Shown piece after piece: positions 33,179-42,379 of a stretch of DNA of 64,000 nucleotides (positions are counted from its first letter, which is position 1; each line of letters opens with the position of its first letter). The notes under the pieces are model-generated. The model made no database searches. It had not been told where the DNA came from and worked only from the letters and a program-made list of their open reading frames with translations. Location of the stretch: the NCBI GenBank assembly GCA_964470865.1, contig CAYYFR010000006.1, positions 1 to 64,000 on the forward strand, in the 5' to 3' direction. Made by a program: the position numbers and the translations under genes. This stretch comes from JAEUOS01 sp964470865 (lineage in GTDB: Bacteria > Pseudomonadota > Gammaproteobacteria > Burkholderiales > JAEUOS01).

Positions 33179-34021
33179 TCAGCGCCCGGCGCGTGCCATG
33201 AACACCAGGCGCTCGAACAGTTGCACGTCCTGTTCGTTCTTGAGCAGGGCACCGTGCAGGGGAGGGATCGCGGTCTTGTTGTCTTTTGCCTTGAGAGCCT
33301 CCGGCGGTATGTCCTCGGCCAGCAGCAGCTTCAGCCAGTCAAGCAATTCGGACGTGGATGGCTTCTTCTTCAGGCCTGGAATCTCGCGCATCTGGAAAAA
33401 CACCTCCAGAGCCTCCTTGAGCAGATCTTTCTTGAGACCGGGGAAATGCACGTCGACGATCTTCTGCATGGTTTCCTTGTCGGGAAACTTGATGTAGTGG
33501 AAAAAGCAGCGTCGCAGAAACGCGTCCGGCAATTCCTTCTCGTTGTTCGACGTGATCATCACCACCGGCCGTTGCAACGCCTTTACCGTCTGGCGGGTCT
33601 CGTAGACATAGAACTCCATGCGATCGAGCTCGCGCAAAAGGTCGTTGGGGAACTCGATGTCCGCCTTGTCGATCTCGTCGATCAGCAGTACCGATTGACG
33701 CTCTGCCTCGAATGCCTGCCACAGCACGCCGCGCAGGATGTAATTCTGGATATCCTTGACCTTTTCATCGCCGAGCTGCGAATCACGCAGGCGCGATACC
33801 GCGTCGTATTCGTACAGGCCCTGCTGCGCCTTGGTGGTCGACTTGATATGCCATTGCAGCAGAGGCATGTCCAGTGCCGCCGCGACCTCTTCAGCCAGCA
33901 TGGTCTTGCCGGTGCCGGGTTCGCCCTTGATCAGGAGCGGGCGCTGCAAGGTGACTGCGGCATTGACGGCCAGACGCAAATCGTCGGTGGCGACGTAGTT
34001 TTTGGAGCCTTCGAAGCGCAT
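33179..34021 (-). CDS. MoxR-family AAA ATPase
   Basis: A 280-residue ATPase when started at the ATG of MRFEGSKNYV. An upstream ATG would add 42 residues of unlikely sequence. Walker A is GEPGTGKT (about 46-53), Walker B is VLLIDEID (about 109-116), sensor 1 is ITSNNEKELPDAFLRRC. It acts as a chaperone-type remodeller with VWA-domain partners; the CoxE-like VWA gene two genes downstream fits. A TATAAT on the minus strand about 35 bp upstream of the ATG may be its promoter. Confidence 0.9.
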   Translation of the reverse strand: MRFEGSKNYVATDDLRLAVNAAVTLQRPLLIKGEPGTGKTMLAEEVAAALDMPLLQWHIKSTTKAQQGLYEYDAVSRLRDSQLGDEKVKDIQNYILRGVLWQAFEAERQSVLLIDEIDKADIEFPNDLLRELDRMEFYVYETRQTVKALQRPVVMITSNNEKELPDAFLRRCFFHYIKFPDKETMQKIVDVHFPGLKKDLLKEALEVFFQMREIPGLKKKPSTSELLDWLKLLLAEDIPPEALKAKDNKTAIPPLHGALLKNEQDVQLFERLVFMARAGR

Positions 34022-34181
34022 GGCAGTGTCAGCAGACTGAAAAATGATGTTGTCAAGATTATAGGGTATGCCACCGCACTGGCGCGACTCGGATTCGCCG
34101 GCCTCGCGCAAGCGCGGGCCAGGGGCAGGATATGGCATATACTTCAACGGTTTTGTAGTTCAACAAATACGTAAAAACTTC

Positions 34182-34523
34182 ATGAACAAATATCTGATTT
34201 TGGCCTTGCTGGCGGGCATGGTGGCGGTTTCAGGTGCGAGCGCACAGCAGGCGGGCATGGCAAGCGGCAAGTCCGGCGGCAAGGCTGCGATGTGCATCGG
34301 GTGCCACGGCATACCCGGTTACAAGATGGCCTATCCGCATGTGTACCATGTACCACTGATTGCAGGGCAGAGCGCCAAGTATCTTGAGGTGGCGCTGAAA
34401 GCTTATCAGACCGGCGAACGCAAGCACCCGACCATGCGTTCAATTGCTGCATCGCTGTCCGACAAGGACATCATCGAGCTTGCGGCCTACTATGGCGGAT
34501 CCGCACCGGGGGTGAGCAAATGA
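34182..34523 (+). CDS. Cytochrome c553-type class I monohaem cytochrome c
   Basis: A 113-residue exported protein. The signal peptide ends at about VSGASA, one haem site CIGCH lies at about 38-42, and a Met in KHPTMRS is a likely axial ligand. The ATG at 34182 gives a normal signal peptide. Its stop overlaps the start of a second cytochrome (ATGA). Both are probably periplasmic electron carriers or donors to a terminal oxidase. Confidence 0.9.
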   Translation: MNKYLILALLAGMVAVSGASAQQAGMASGKSGGKAAMCIGCHGIPGYKMAYPHVYHVPLIAGQSAKYLEVALKAYQTGERKHPTMRSIAASLSDKDIIELAAYYGGSAPGVSK

Positions 34524-34870
34524 TTAGACTGATCAGCGTAGCCATTCTGGCATTCGCAGCCGGCGGCGCGCATGCGGCGGGCAATGCCGAGCGCGGCAAG
34601 CTAAAGGCGCAACAGGTTTGTGCCGCCTGCCACGCAGTCGGCGGCGACTGGAACAAGCCATTGCAACCCGAGTATCCGCTCATCGCCGGGCAGCATCGCG
34701 ATTACCTGGTGACGGTTCTCAATGCATACAAGCAGGGAGACAAGTCGCTGATCGGTCGCAAGAATGCAATCATGGCCGGCCAGGCGGCGGCGTTGTCGAA
34801 GCAGGAGGTCGAGGATATCGCGACGTTCTTGTCCGCAATCCCTGGCCCGCTGCATGTGAAAAAGCACTGA
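34520..34870 (+). CDS. Second cytochrome c553-type protein
   Basis: A 116-residue exported protein. Signal peptide MIRLISVAILAFAAGGAHA, haem site CAACH at about 34-38, and a downstream Met (KNAIMAGQA) as probable axial ligand. It overlaps the upstream cytochrome gene by four bases, so the two are cotranslated and probably act as a pair. It shares the YPLIAGQ motif with that neighbour, suggesting an old duplication. Confidence 0.9.
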   Translation: MIRLISVAILAFAAGGAHAAGNAERGKLKAQQVCAACHAVGGDWNKPLQPEYPLIAGQHRDYLVTVLNAYKQGDKSLIGRKNAIMAGQAAALSKQEVEDIATFLSAIPGPLHVKKH

Positions 34871-34989
34871 CCCGGAGCAGGGTCGCACGGTGCCGGAAAT
34901 CGCAGGCATCCGAGCCGGTTTTTGCAACTGGATTTGACATGGCGAACGTGCACTCGCCGGCGGCTGCCTACGCACTTGCCGGCGGCAGC

Positions 34990-35907
34990 CTACTTTACGA
35001 CGATCTTGTTCGCCTTGTTGATCGCGGTGCGTATTTCGGTGATGGCTTTTTCGATCTCGTCGTCGGACAGGTAATCGCTTTTCGCAGCTTGCTCGAACCC
35101 CTCGATGCGCGACGAAAATCCGTCGATCGGCAGGGTCAAGGTCGAGACCGAATCCGGGCCTGCGGTGTCGACTTCGTTCCAGCTCATTGCCACCGTTGTC
35201 AGATTGTCGGAAGTCGCGCCTGCGCGCCGCTCAGCTTGGGTCATCAGTTCCGGCACAGCGCGCATCACGCTGTCGTTCAGGAAGGCGGTGGCGATCAGGC
35301 GCGAGGGCAGCGGGCCCCAGACGCCGTCACTGCACAGCATCAGCGTATCGCCGGACTGCAGGCGCATGCGCGCCGATACTTCAATCTGCGGCGATATGTG
35401 GGCGCCAAGGCAATTGAAAATCTTGTTGCGGTCGGGATGCGCGGCAACCGCTTCCTCGCGCACGATGCCCTGCAGCACGAGTTGCTGCACCCGCGAATGA
35501 TCGCGGGTCTGGTTCACGATCTGTCCGGCGCGAATCAGGTAAGCGCGTGAGTCGCCGGCGTGCGCCCACCATGTATGGCCGTCCTGCACGATTGCCGCGA
35601 TGACCGTGGTGCGCGGGGTTTCAAGCAGGGCATGCTCTTCGGCATACTGCAGGATCGCGGCGTGCGCGCCGTTGAGGCTGTCGTTGAAAAACGCCACCGG
35701 GTCGGCCAGCTTCGGGCGTGCTTCGCGCTGGTACTTCTGGCCCACGAAGTCGACCGTGATCTGCGCTGCGATCTCGCCGTGGAGGTGGCCGCCCATGCCG
35801 TCAGCGACTATGATCAGCAGCGATTCGCGTGTAAACACATAGCCCATGCGGTCCTGGTTGTACTTGCGACCGCCTTTGCGACTCTCCTGGAAAATCGAAA
35901 ATTTCAT
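34990..35907 (-). CDS. PP2C-family Ser/Thr protein phosphatase
   Basis: A 305-residue phosphatase. The metal-binding motifs of the PPM family are all present: NQDRMGY, VADGMGGH (about 35-42), AGDSRAYL (about 117-124), CSDGVWG and SDNLTTV. No membrane segment. The gene begins 12 bp after the stop of a Ser/Thr kinase gene on the same strand, so the two form a kinase–phosphatase pair that sets the phosphorylation of shared targets. Confidence 0.93.
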   Translation of the reverse strand: MKFSIFQESRKGGRKYNQDRMGYVFTRESLLIIVADGMGGHLHGEIAAQITVDFVGQKYQREARPKLADPVAFFNDSLNGAHAAILQYAEEHALLETPRTTVIAAIVQDGHTWWAHAGDSRAYLIRAGQIVNQTRDHSRVQQLVLQGIVREEAVAAHPDRNKIFNCLGAHISPQIEVSARMRLQSGDTLMLCSDGVWGPLPSRLIATAFLNDSVMRAVPELMTQAERRAGATSDNLTTVAMSWNEVDTAGPDSVSTLTLPIDGFSSRIEGFEQAAKSDYLSDDEIEKAITEIRTAINKANKIVVK

Positions 35908-35919
35908 CGTATCGGCTGC

Positions 35920-36900
35920 TTATTTCATCGAGTCGGGTTTTTCGCCATCGCGAACCACCGGGCGCGCCAGGTCATCGAACATGCGCTTGAATCCCCCGAG
36001 CATGGACGGCCTTTGGGGTTCCGGAATGCGGTTCTCAACGATCGCCTTCTGCAGGCTGAAGACGCTTTGCGGCCGCTTCAGGTAATCCATTTCGAGGCAC
36101 CAGTCGATGATCTCCAGAAGGTCCTTGGAATACTTGCCCTTGAAAGTTTTGACCACCGGCTGCATGCGGTCCTTTTCGAGACGCTGATCCGCTGCCTGCG
36201 GAGCCATGCCGGAAAGGCAGGCGAACATGGAAGCGCCGATCGAATAAATGTCGGTCCACGGGCCGAGAGTGTCGCGATTCTTGTATTGCTCGGGTGCGGC
36301 GAAACCCGGGGTATACATCGGATTGAGTTTCGGGGCGTCGGTGATCAAGGTCTGCCGCGCGGCTCCGAAATCGAGCAAAACGGGAATGCCGTCGTTGCGG
36401 ATGTAGATGTTCGCCGGCTTGAGGTCGAAGTGCAGCAGCTTGTTGGTATGCACTTCGCGCAGGCCGTTCATCAATTGGACGAAGACGTGCCGGATGAAGT
36501 TTTCCTTGATTTCGCCCTTGCGCTGCACGATGTGCTCCTGCAGCGTGCGCCCGCGCTCGTACTGCATCACCATGTAGACCGTCTCGTTGGCCCGAAAGAA
36601 ATTGATGACTCGCACCACGTTCGGATGGGAGATTCGCGCCAATGCGCGGCCCTCCTCGAAAAAGCATTTCATGCCGTAGCGAAACAGGTTGACGTGTTCC
36701 GGTGTAATGGTCGGCAGGATCTGACCCTGCCCGCGCAACGAGAGTCCGGCCGGCAGATACTCCTTGATCGCCACCGGCGAACCGTACTCGTCATAGGCCA
36801 GATAGACGATCGAAAACCCGCCGGACGCAATCGGTCGGGCTATACGGTAATTCTCGAGAATCGTGTTTTCCGGCAACGCCGAATTCGACTGTGCGGCCAT
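35920..36900 (-). CDS. Eukaryotic-type Ser/Thr protein kinase
   Basis: A 326-residue kinase when started at the ATG of MAAQSNS. Glycine loop IASGGFSIVY, VAIK with Lys46, DFG at 177-179 and a PGFAAPEQY activation end are present. The catalytic loop reads LLHFDLKPANI, so the Arg of HRD is replaced by Phe (H157-F158-D159); the catalytic Asp is kept, so activity is likely but would not depend on activation-loop phosphorylation. No transmembrane or sensor domain follows, unlike PASTA kinases. It pairs with the PP2C gene downstream. Confidence 0.92.
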   Translation of the reverse strand: MAAQSNSALPENTILENYRIARPIASGGFSIVYLAYDEYGSPVAIKEYLPAGLSLRGQGQILPTITPEHVNLFRYGMKCFFEEGRALARISHPNVVRVINFFRANETVYMVMQYERGRTLQEHIVQRKGEIKENFIRHVFVQLMNGLREVHTNKLLHFDLKPANIYIRNDGIPVLLDFGAARQTLITDAPKLNPMYTPGFAAPEQYKNRDTLGPWTDIYSIGASMFACLSGMAPQAADQRLEKDRMQPVVKTFKGKYSKDLLEIIDWCLEMDYLKRPQSVFSLQKAIVENRIPEPQRPSMLGGFKRMFDDLARPVVRDGEKPDSMK

Positions 36901-37012
36901 GTTGCTCGCTGGTACTCCCGGCCTGCTCTTATAATCACAAGTCCTAAGGTTATTGTAACCAAATTGACTCGCGTCTTCGTCAGGTGATGCTGGTATGACA
37001 GGAAGTTTTGGA
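36901..37012. promoter_or_regulatory. Divergent promoter region between the Ser/Thr kinase gene and yicC
   Basis: This 112-bp AT-richer gap serves two divergent transcripts. It contains TATAAT on the plus strand near 36930 and a perfect inverted repeat GGTTA-TTG-TAACC at 36948-36960, whose minus strand reads TACAAT. Either may be a -10 element, and the repeat may be an operator. No strong -35 boxes are visible. Confidence 0.4.
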
Positions 37013-37885
37013 TTGATTCTTTCGATGACCGGGTATGGTGTGGCGACAGCGGAGTTCACCCACGGTGCGCTGTCGCTTGAGGTCAAAAGCGTGAACTCGC
37101 GTTTTCTCGACATCACTTTCCGGATGAACGACGAGATGCGCGCACTCGAGCCGATTCTGCGCGAACTCATCACCGCATCCGTATCGCGAGGCAAGGTTGA
37201 AATGCGACTCGGCTATGCGCGCGACAGCGCGGCCCGCACGGCCCGTCCGCTGGCGGTCAATGCGATGGCTGTACAACGCCTGGCTGCTGCGGCCGACGAG
37301 ATCAGACGCCTGCTGCCAGGGGTCCGTGCCCTGGCCACCCGCGAGATTCTCGAATGGCCCGGCGTGCTCGAGGACGCGAGCCTGGCGCCGGATGCACTGC
37401 GCGCCGCGGCGCTGACCCTGGCGCGCGACGCGCTTGCCGAGTTCCGCGCTTCACGTGAGCGCGAGGGCGGCAAACTCAAGGCCATGCTGGTCGAGCGGGT
37501 TGCGGCGATCGAAGCCTGGGTGCGAAGGATTGAGCCATTGCTGCCGCAGATCGTGGCGGAGCATCACGCCAGGCTCGCCGCACGCCTGCGCGATGCACTG
37601 GGCGCAGCCGACGACGAGCGAGTTCGGCAGGAAGTCGCACTCTTCGGCATACGCATTGACGTGGCCGAGGAGCTGTCGCGCCTGCATGCGCACCTGGGCG
37701 AGGTGAGCCGTGTGCTCGAGGCGGGCGGCGTCAGTGGCAAGCGGCTGGACTTCCTGATGCAGGAACTGCATCGCGAGGCCAACACACTGGGCTCGAAGTC
37801 GGTATCGCCCGAAGTCTCGGGGTACGCGATGGAAATCAAGATCCTGATCGAGCAGATGCGCGAGCAGGTGCAAAACATCGAGTGA
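37013..37885 (+). CDS. yicC: YicC-family endoribonuclease
   Basis: A 290-residue protein if started at the TTG at 37013, giving MILSMTGYG, the family's standard N-terminus, with AGGAAG eight bases upstream. An ATG at 36995 in the same frame would add six residues and is also possible. Further signatures: VKSVNSRFLDITFR, VSRGKVEMRL and the C-terminal GKRLDFLMQELHREANTLGSK. YicC is an RNase involved in sRNA turnover. It heads the yicC–gmk–rpoZ–spoT series. Confidence 0.92.
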   Translation: MILSMTGYGVATAEFTHGALSLEVKSVNSRFLDITFRMNDEMRALEPILRELITASVSRGKVEMRLGYARDSAARTARPLAVNAMAVQRLAAAADEIRRLLPGVRALATREILEWPGVLEDASLAPDALRAAALTLARDALAEFRASREREGGKLKAMLVERVAAIEAWVRRIEPLLPQIVAEHHARLAARLRDALGAADDERVRQEVALFGIRIDVAEELSRLHAHLGEVSRVLEAGGVSGKRLDFLMQELHREANTLGSKSVSPEVSGYAMEIKILIEQMREQVQNIE

Positions 37886-37963
37886 TGCCAAAGATGCCTT
37901 CGCGTGTTCGACTGCCTGCGTTGCATCCCCGCTGATACGTCATCGGTCAGCGGATCGGCGCGA

Positions 37964-38584
37964 ATGCTCGGCTCCCTTTTCATAGTCTCGGCGCCTTCGG
38001 GCGCGGGAAAGTCGACCCTCGTCAACGCGCTTCTGGCCGAGGATGGGCAGCTTTGCCTTTCGGTCTCGCACACTACGCGGGCGCCTCGCGGTGCGGAAAT
38101 CGACGGCCGTGAATACCATTTTGTGACGCCTGAGGTTTTTGTCGCGATGCGCGAACGCGGTGAATTCCTCGAAAGCGCGGAAGTGCACGGCAATCTCTAT
38201 GGCACCTCGCGGCCCTGGATCGAAGCGCAAATCGCCGACGGCCGTGACGTGGTTTTCGAGATCGATTGCCAGGGTGCCGAGCAACTGCGCGCGGTTTTTC
38301 CCGCGGCGCTTGCCATCTTCATTCTGCCACCCTCGATGAGCGAACTCGAACGGCGCTTGCGCGGTCGCGGCACCGAAGACGAGGAGATCGTCGCCCGACG
38401 TTTGCGCGCTGCCGTACTCGAGATGCGTCGCGCGCCGAACTTCGACTATGTTATCATCAACTCCGATCTCTCCGATGCGCTGAAGCGTCTGCAAAGCGTT
38501 GTGACCGCTGCCCGTCAGCGAGTCCCCCAGGTCGGCGCCCGCGAACATGAGTTGTTCGCGAACCTCAGTATCAACATCATTTAA
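37964..38584 (+). CDS. gmk: Guanylate kinase
   Basis: A 206-residue GMP kinase. P-loop SAPSGAGKSTL at about 9-19, SVSHTTRAPRGAEIDGREYHF for GMP binding, and DVVFEIDCQGAEQL. It makes GDP from GMP, the precursor of GTP and (p)ppGpp. The ATG at 37964 gives the standard length; an earlier ATG would add 20 residues. yicC ends 78 bp before it. Confidence 0.96.
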   Translation: MLGSLFIVSAPSGAGKSTLVNALLAEDGQLCLSVSHTTRAPRGAEIDGREYHFVTPEVFVAMRERGEFLESAEVHGNLYGTSRPWIEAQIADGRDVVFEIDCQGAEQLRAVFPAALAIFILPPSMSELERRLRGRGTEDEEIVARRLRAAVLEMRRAPNFDYVIINSDLSDALKRLQSVVTAARQRVPQVGAREHELFANLSINII

Positions 38585-38595
38585 GCGTCGTCCAC

Positions 38596-38802
38596 ATGGC
38601 CAGAATCACTGTCGAAGATTGTTTGCAGAAAATACCCAACCGGTTTCAGTTGACGCTGGCCGCCACCTATCGGGCGCGTCAACTCGCGCAAGGTGCTACA
38701 CCCAAGCTCGAAGGCAGCCGCGACAAGCACACGGTGACCGCGCTGCGCGAGATCGCATCCGGGCATGTCGGCGTGGAGATGCTCAGGCACGTAAAAGCCT
38801 GA
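38596..38802 (+). CDS. rpoZ: RNA polymerase omega subunit
   Basis: A 68-residue protein with the omega signature MARITVEDCLQKIPNRFQLTL and ATYRARQL. It supports assembly of RNA polymerase and forms part of a ppGpp-binding site. It lies 11 bp after gmk and 28 bp before spoT, the standard proteobacterial order. Confidence 0.95.
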   Translation: MARITVEDCLQKIPNRFQLTLAATYRARQLAQGATPKLEGSRDKHTVTALREIASGHVGVEMLRHVKA

Positions 38803-38830
38803 CGCGGACGGCCGGCGCGGTGCGATCCAC

Positions 38831-41080
38831 ATGGAACCCGGCAGGCCCCGTCTAACGACGCTTGCACCGGTAGTCGATCTGGCTGAAGCGCGCGAGCGGC
38901 TCGCGCCGCAGCGTTTGGCCGTGGGCACTGGTGAGCTTTCCAGCAAGGCCGCGCAGCTGGAGGCTTTCACCGCAAGTCTGGCGTCGTACCTCAAGCCGGC
39001 CGACATCGATCGGATCGTCCAGGCTTACGCCTACAGCGAATCCGCGCATCAGGGTCAGATGCGCGCCAGTGGTGAAGAGTACATCACCCACCCGCTGGCT
39101 GTGGCCACGATCTGCGCCTCCTGGAAACTCGACGTGCAGGCCTTGCTTGCGGCCCTGTTGCACGACGTAGTCGAAGATACCGGCATCACCAAGGACCACA
39201 TCGCCGAGCGATTCGGGGCGGCTGTCGCCGAATTGGTCGACGGTGTCTCCAAGCTCGACAAGATCGAATTTCAAAGTCAGGAAGATGCGCAGGCGGAGAA
39301 CTTCCGCAAGATGCTGCTGGCCATGGCACGCGATGTGCGGGTCATGCTGATCAAGCTGGCCGATCGGCTGCACAACATGCGCACGCTCTCGGCTCTCAAG
39401 AGCCCGAAACGGCGGCGCATCGCGCGTGAGACGCTTGACATCCATGCGCCGATCGCGCACCGCCTTGGTCTCAATCAGGTGTACCGGGAACTGCAGGATC
39501 TGAGCCTCGCCAACCTGTACCCGCATCGCTTCGCGGTCATTTCCAAGGCGGTCAAGGCCGCGCGCGGCAATCGTCGCGAAGGCATCGGCAAGATTCTCGA
39601 AACCATCCAGCGCGCCCTTCCGGAAACCGGAATCAATGCGCAGGTATATGGCCGCGAAAAGCACCTCTACGGCATCTATCGCAAGATGGTCGAAAAGCAC
39701 CTGACGTTTTCCCAGGTGCTCGATATCTATGGGTTTCGCGTGGTTGTCCCTGACGTGGCGGCCTGTTATCTGGCACTCGGGGCCCTGCACAGCCTATACA
39801 AACCGGTGCCGGGCAAGTTCAAGGATTACATAGCTATCCCCAAGGTCAATGGCTACCAGTCCCTGCATACCACCTTGATCGGGCCCTATGGCACGCCGGT
39901 GGAAATGCAAATACGCACGGCTGAAATGCATCGCATTGCGGAGGCAGGCGTGGCTGCGCACTGGCTATACAAAAGCGATGACGCGCCGATCTCGGAAGTG
40001 CAGAAAAAGACCCACAAGTGGCTGCAGTCGCTGTTGGACATACAGAGCAACTCGCGCGATGCGGCGGAATTTCTTGAACACGTCAAGGTCGACCTGTTTC
40101 CCGATGAGGTCTACGTGTTCACCCCCAAGGGGCGAATCATGGCCCTGCCGCGTGGCGCAACGGCGGTCGATTTCGCTTACACCGTCCACACCGATGTCGG
40201 CGATCAGACTGTCGGCGTCAAGATCAATGGCGAATCGATGCCGCTGCGCACGGAATTGAAGAGCGGCGATTTGGTCGAAATCATTACGTCAACCGGGTCG
40301 CAGCCGAATCCAGCATGGCTCGGTTTCGTGCGCACCGGCAAGGCGCGTGCGCACATTCGCCATTACATGAAGACGGTCAAGTACGAGGAGTCCGTGGGTC
40401 TCGGTCAGAGACTTCTAGAGCAAGCCCTGCGCACCCTCGGCATCGGCCAAGGCAGCCTTGATGCAAGTGGCTGGGACAGGATGATACGCGATGCCGGAGC
40501 GAAATCACGCCAGGACCTGTATGCGGATATCGGATTGGGCAAGCGTCTCGCCGCGGTTGTCGCGCGCAGGCTGGCGGCTGCCGCCGGCATTGACAGCGCG
40601 GTGGCGGATGGTCGCATCGATGCGCGCCCGGCGCCGGTCACCATTCGTGGCGCCGATGGCATGGCGGTACAACTGGCGCAATGCTGCCGACCCATTCCGG
40701 GCGACCCGATCATCGGCCATATCAGCAAAGCGCAGGGATTGGTGATTCACACCCACGACTGCAAGACGATCGCCAAGTCGCGTCGCAAGGAGCCGGACAA
40801 TTGGGTCGATGTCGAATGGGATCCGGAACCGGACAAACACTTCATTGTGAGCATTCGAGCGTTGGTGACCAATGGTCGCGGCATACTCGCAAAGGTGGCG
40901 TCCGAACTGACCGCCACCGACACCAACATAACAAATGTGCATACCGAGGACGATGAGACCGGCAATTACGCCATCATGGAATTCGCCATCGAGGTGGCGG
41001 ACCGGGCCCATCTGGCGCGGGTCATGCGCGCCTTGCGACGCTTGCAGGAAGTGGTGCGCATCAACCGCATAAAGAGCTGA
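38831..41080 (+). CDS. spoT: Bifunctional (p)ppGpp synthetase/hydrolase SpoT/RelA
   Basis: A 749-residue stringent-response enzyme. The HD hydrolase domain is intact (HPLAVA, then LLHDVVEDTG at about 112-121, and LADRLHNMRTL). The synthetase has YGREKHLYGIYRKM, a KFKDYIAIPKVNGYQSLHT loop whose basic KxKD form is that of bifunctional SpoT/Rel rather than RelA, and EMQIRTAEMHRIAEAG. A TGS domain (VYVFTPKGRIMALPRGATAVDFAY) and a C-terminal ACT domain follow. It balances (p)ppGpp levels and is cotranscribed with gmk and rpoZ. Confidence 0.96.
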   Translation: MEPGRPRLTTLAPVVDLAEARERLAPQRLAVGTGELSSKAAQLEAFTASLASYLKPADIDRIVQAYAYSESAHQGQMRASGEEYITHPLAVATICASWKLDVQALLAALLHDVVEDTGITKDHIAERFGAAVAELVDGVSKLDKIEFQSQEDAQAENFRKMLLAMARDVRVMLIKLADRLHNMRTLSALKSPKRRRIARETLDIHAPIAHRLGLNQVYRELQDLSLANLYPHRFAVISKAVKAARGNRREGIGKILETIQRALPETGINAQVYGREKHLYGIYRKMVEKHLTFSQVLDIYGFRVVVPDVAACYLALGALHSLYKPVPGKFKDYIAIPKVNGYQSLHTTLIGPYGTPVEMQIRTAEMHRIAEAGVAAHWLYKSDDAPISEVQKKTHKWLQSLLDIQSNSRDAAEFLEHVKVDLFPDEVYVFTPKGRIMALPRGATAVDFAYTVHTDVGDQTVGVKINGESMPLRTELKSGDLVEIITSTGSQPNPAWLGFVRTGKARAHIRHYMKTVKYEESVGLGQRLLEQALRTLGIGQGSLDASGWDRMIRDAGAKSRQDLYADIGLGKRLAAVVARRLAAAAGIDSAVADGRIDARPAPVTIRGADGMAVQLAQCCRPIPGDPIIGHISKAQGLVIHTHDCKTIAKSRRKEPDNWVDVEWDPEPDKHFIVSIRALVTNGRGILAKVASELTATDTNITNVHTEDDETGNYAIMEFAIEVADRAHLARVMRALRRLQEVVRINRIKS

Positions 41081-41210
41081 GCGCGGCAACAGTCTTCAAG
41101 AAGTCGCGTAGGGCGTGATCGGGGGATTCGCAAACGAAACTTCGCGATGGCCGATCTGTGCGGGACCTTTTCATGCCTGATCAGCACGTACCTGTATCAG
41201 ACCAGCGGAT

Positions 41211-41252
41211 GCGCACTGCGGAATCCGGAAATCCGGCGATTCCACAGTGCGC
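41211..41252. repeat. Long intergenic hairpin between convergent spoT and oxidoreductase genes
   Basis: GCGCACTG and GGAATC on the left pair perfectly with GATTCC and CAGTGCGC on the right, with a single C/A mismatch between the blocks, giving a 14-bp two-block stem around a 12-base loop. No T-run follows on either strand, so it is not a classical terminator, but it may protect or end both converging transcripts. The rest of the 41081-41293 gap shows no gene. Confidence 0.6.
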
Positions 41253-41293
41253 AAAAACTTCATACGCCAATGACTGGCTTGCTCGGTTACATT

Positions 41294-42271
41294 TCAGGGC
41301 AGCAGAACCGTCGAACCGGTGGTCTTGCGGCCTTCCAGATCGGCTTGTGCCAAGCCGGCATCCTTGAGCGCATAGCGATGATTGATGTTGACCTTGACCT
41401 GGCCGCTCGCCACCACGCCAAACAGGTCGGTGGCCATGCTTTCCAGGCGGGCGCGCTCGGCCACGTAGGTCATCAGCGTCGGCCGTTGCACATAGATCGA
41501 GCCCTTTTGCGACAGCACGCCCAGATTCACCGGCGGCACCGCGCCCGATGCGTTGCCGAAACTGATCATGTAGCCGAGCGGACGCAGACAATTGAGCGAG
41601 CTGTCCCAGGTATCCTTGCCAACCGAGTCATACACCACCGGCACGCCTTTGCCGCTGGTGATTTCCTTGACCCGTGCCGTGGTGTCTTCACGCGACGTGA
41701 CGATGGTGTGCGTGCAACCGTAGGCGCGCGCGACCTCTGCCTTGGCGTCGCTGGATACCGTGCCGATTACGGTCACGCCCAGCGCCTTGAGCCACTGCAT
41801 CGCGAACAGGCCGACGCCGCCGGCGGCCGCCGTCCAGAGCACGGTATCGCCCGCCTTGACCGCATAGGACTGCTTGATCAGGTACTGCACCGTCATCCCT
41901 TGCAGCATCATGGCCGCGCCCTGCTCGAAGCTGATCGCCTCTGGCAGCTTGACCAGCACGCCGGCCGGCATCACCCGCGCCTCAGCATAGGCGCCATTGC
42001 CGCCACCGGCATAAGCCACTCGATCACCGACCTTGACATGCGTTACATCGGCACCGACCGCTTCAACCACCCCTGCACCCTCGGAGCCAAGCCCTGCGGG
42101 CATTGAAGGTGACGGATACAACCCGGTGCGAAAGTAGATGTCGATGAAATTCAGGCCCACCGCGTGGTGCCGAACCCGAGCCTGGCCGGGACCGGGATCG
42201 CCGACTGCGACTTCTTCCCAGACCAGAACTTCCGGTCCGCCGTTCTTGTGGATACGAATCGCCTTGGGCAT
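41294..42271 (-). CDS. Quinone oxidoreductase, zinc-independent MDR family
   Basis: A 325-residue medium-chain reductase. VGLNFIDIYFRTGLYPSP and LGSEGAGVVEAVG mark the QorA/NADPH:quinone reductase subgroup, and the cofactor motif is AAAGGVGLFAMQW (about 150-162). The structural and catalytic zinc ligands of alcohol dehydrogenases are absent. It probably reduces quinones with NADPH. Single gene, divergent from the chalcone-isomerase-like gene. Confidence 0.9.
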   Translation of the reverse strand: MPKAIRIHKNGGPEVLVWEEVAVGDPGPGQARVRHHAVGLNFIDIYFRTGLYPSPSMPAGLGSEGAGVVEAVGADVTHVKVGDRVAYAGGGNGAYAEARVMPAGVLVKLPEAISFEQGAAMMLQGMTVQYLIKQSYAVKAGDTVLWTAAAGGVGLFAMQWLKALGVTVIGTVSSDAKAEVARAYGCTHTIVTSREDTTARVKEITSGKGVPVVYDSVGKDTWDSSLNCLRPLGYMISFGNASGAVPPVNLGVLSQKGSIYVQRPTLMTYVAERARLESMATDLFGVVASGQVKVNINHRYALKDAGLAQADLEGRKTTGSTVLLP

Positions 42272-42379
42272 GTGTTGCTCCTTGAAAGGGATGAAAAAAC
42301 GAAAGGCGCAGAGAATACCACCGTGCGACCGGGTTCACGGCATAATTGTCGGTACAACGCATACCCATGGAGACAGCAA

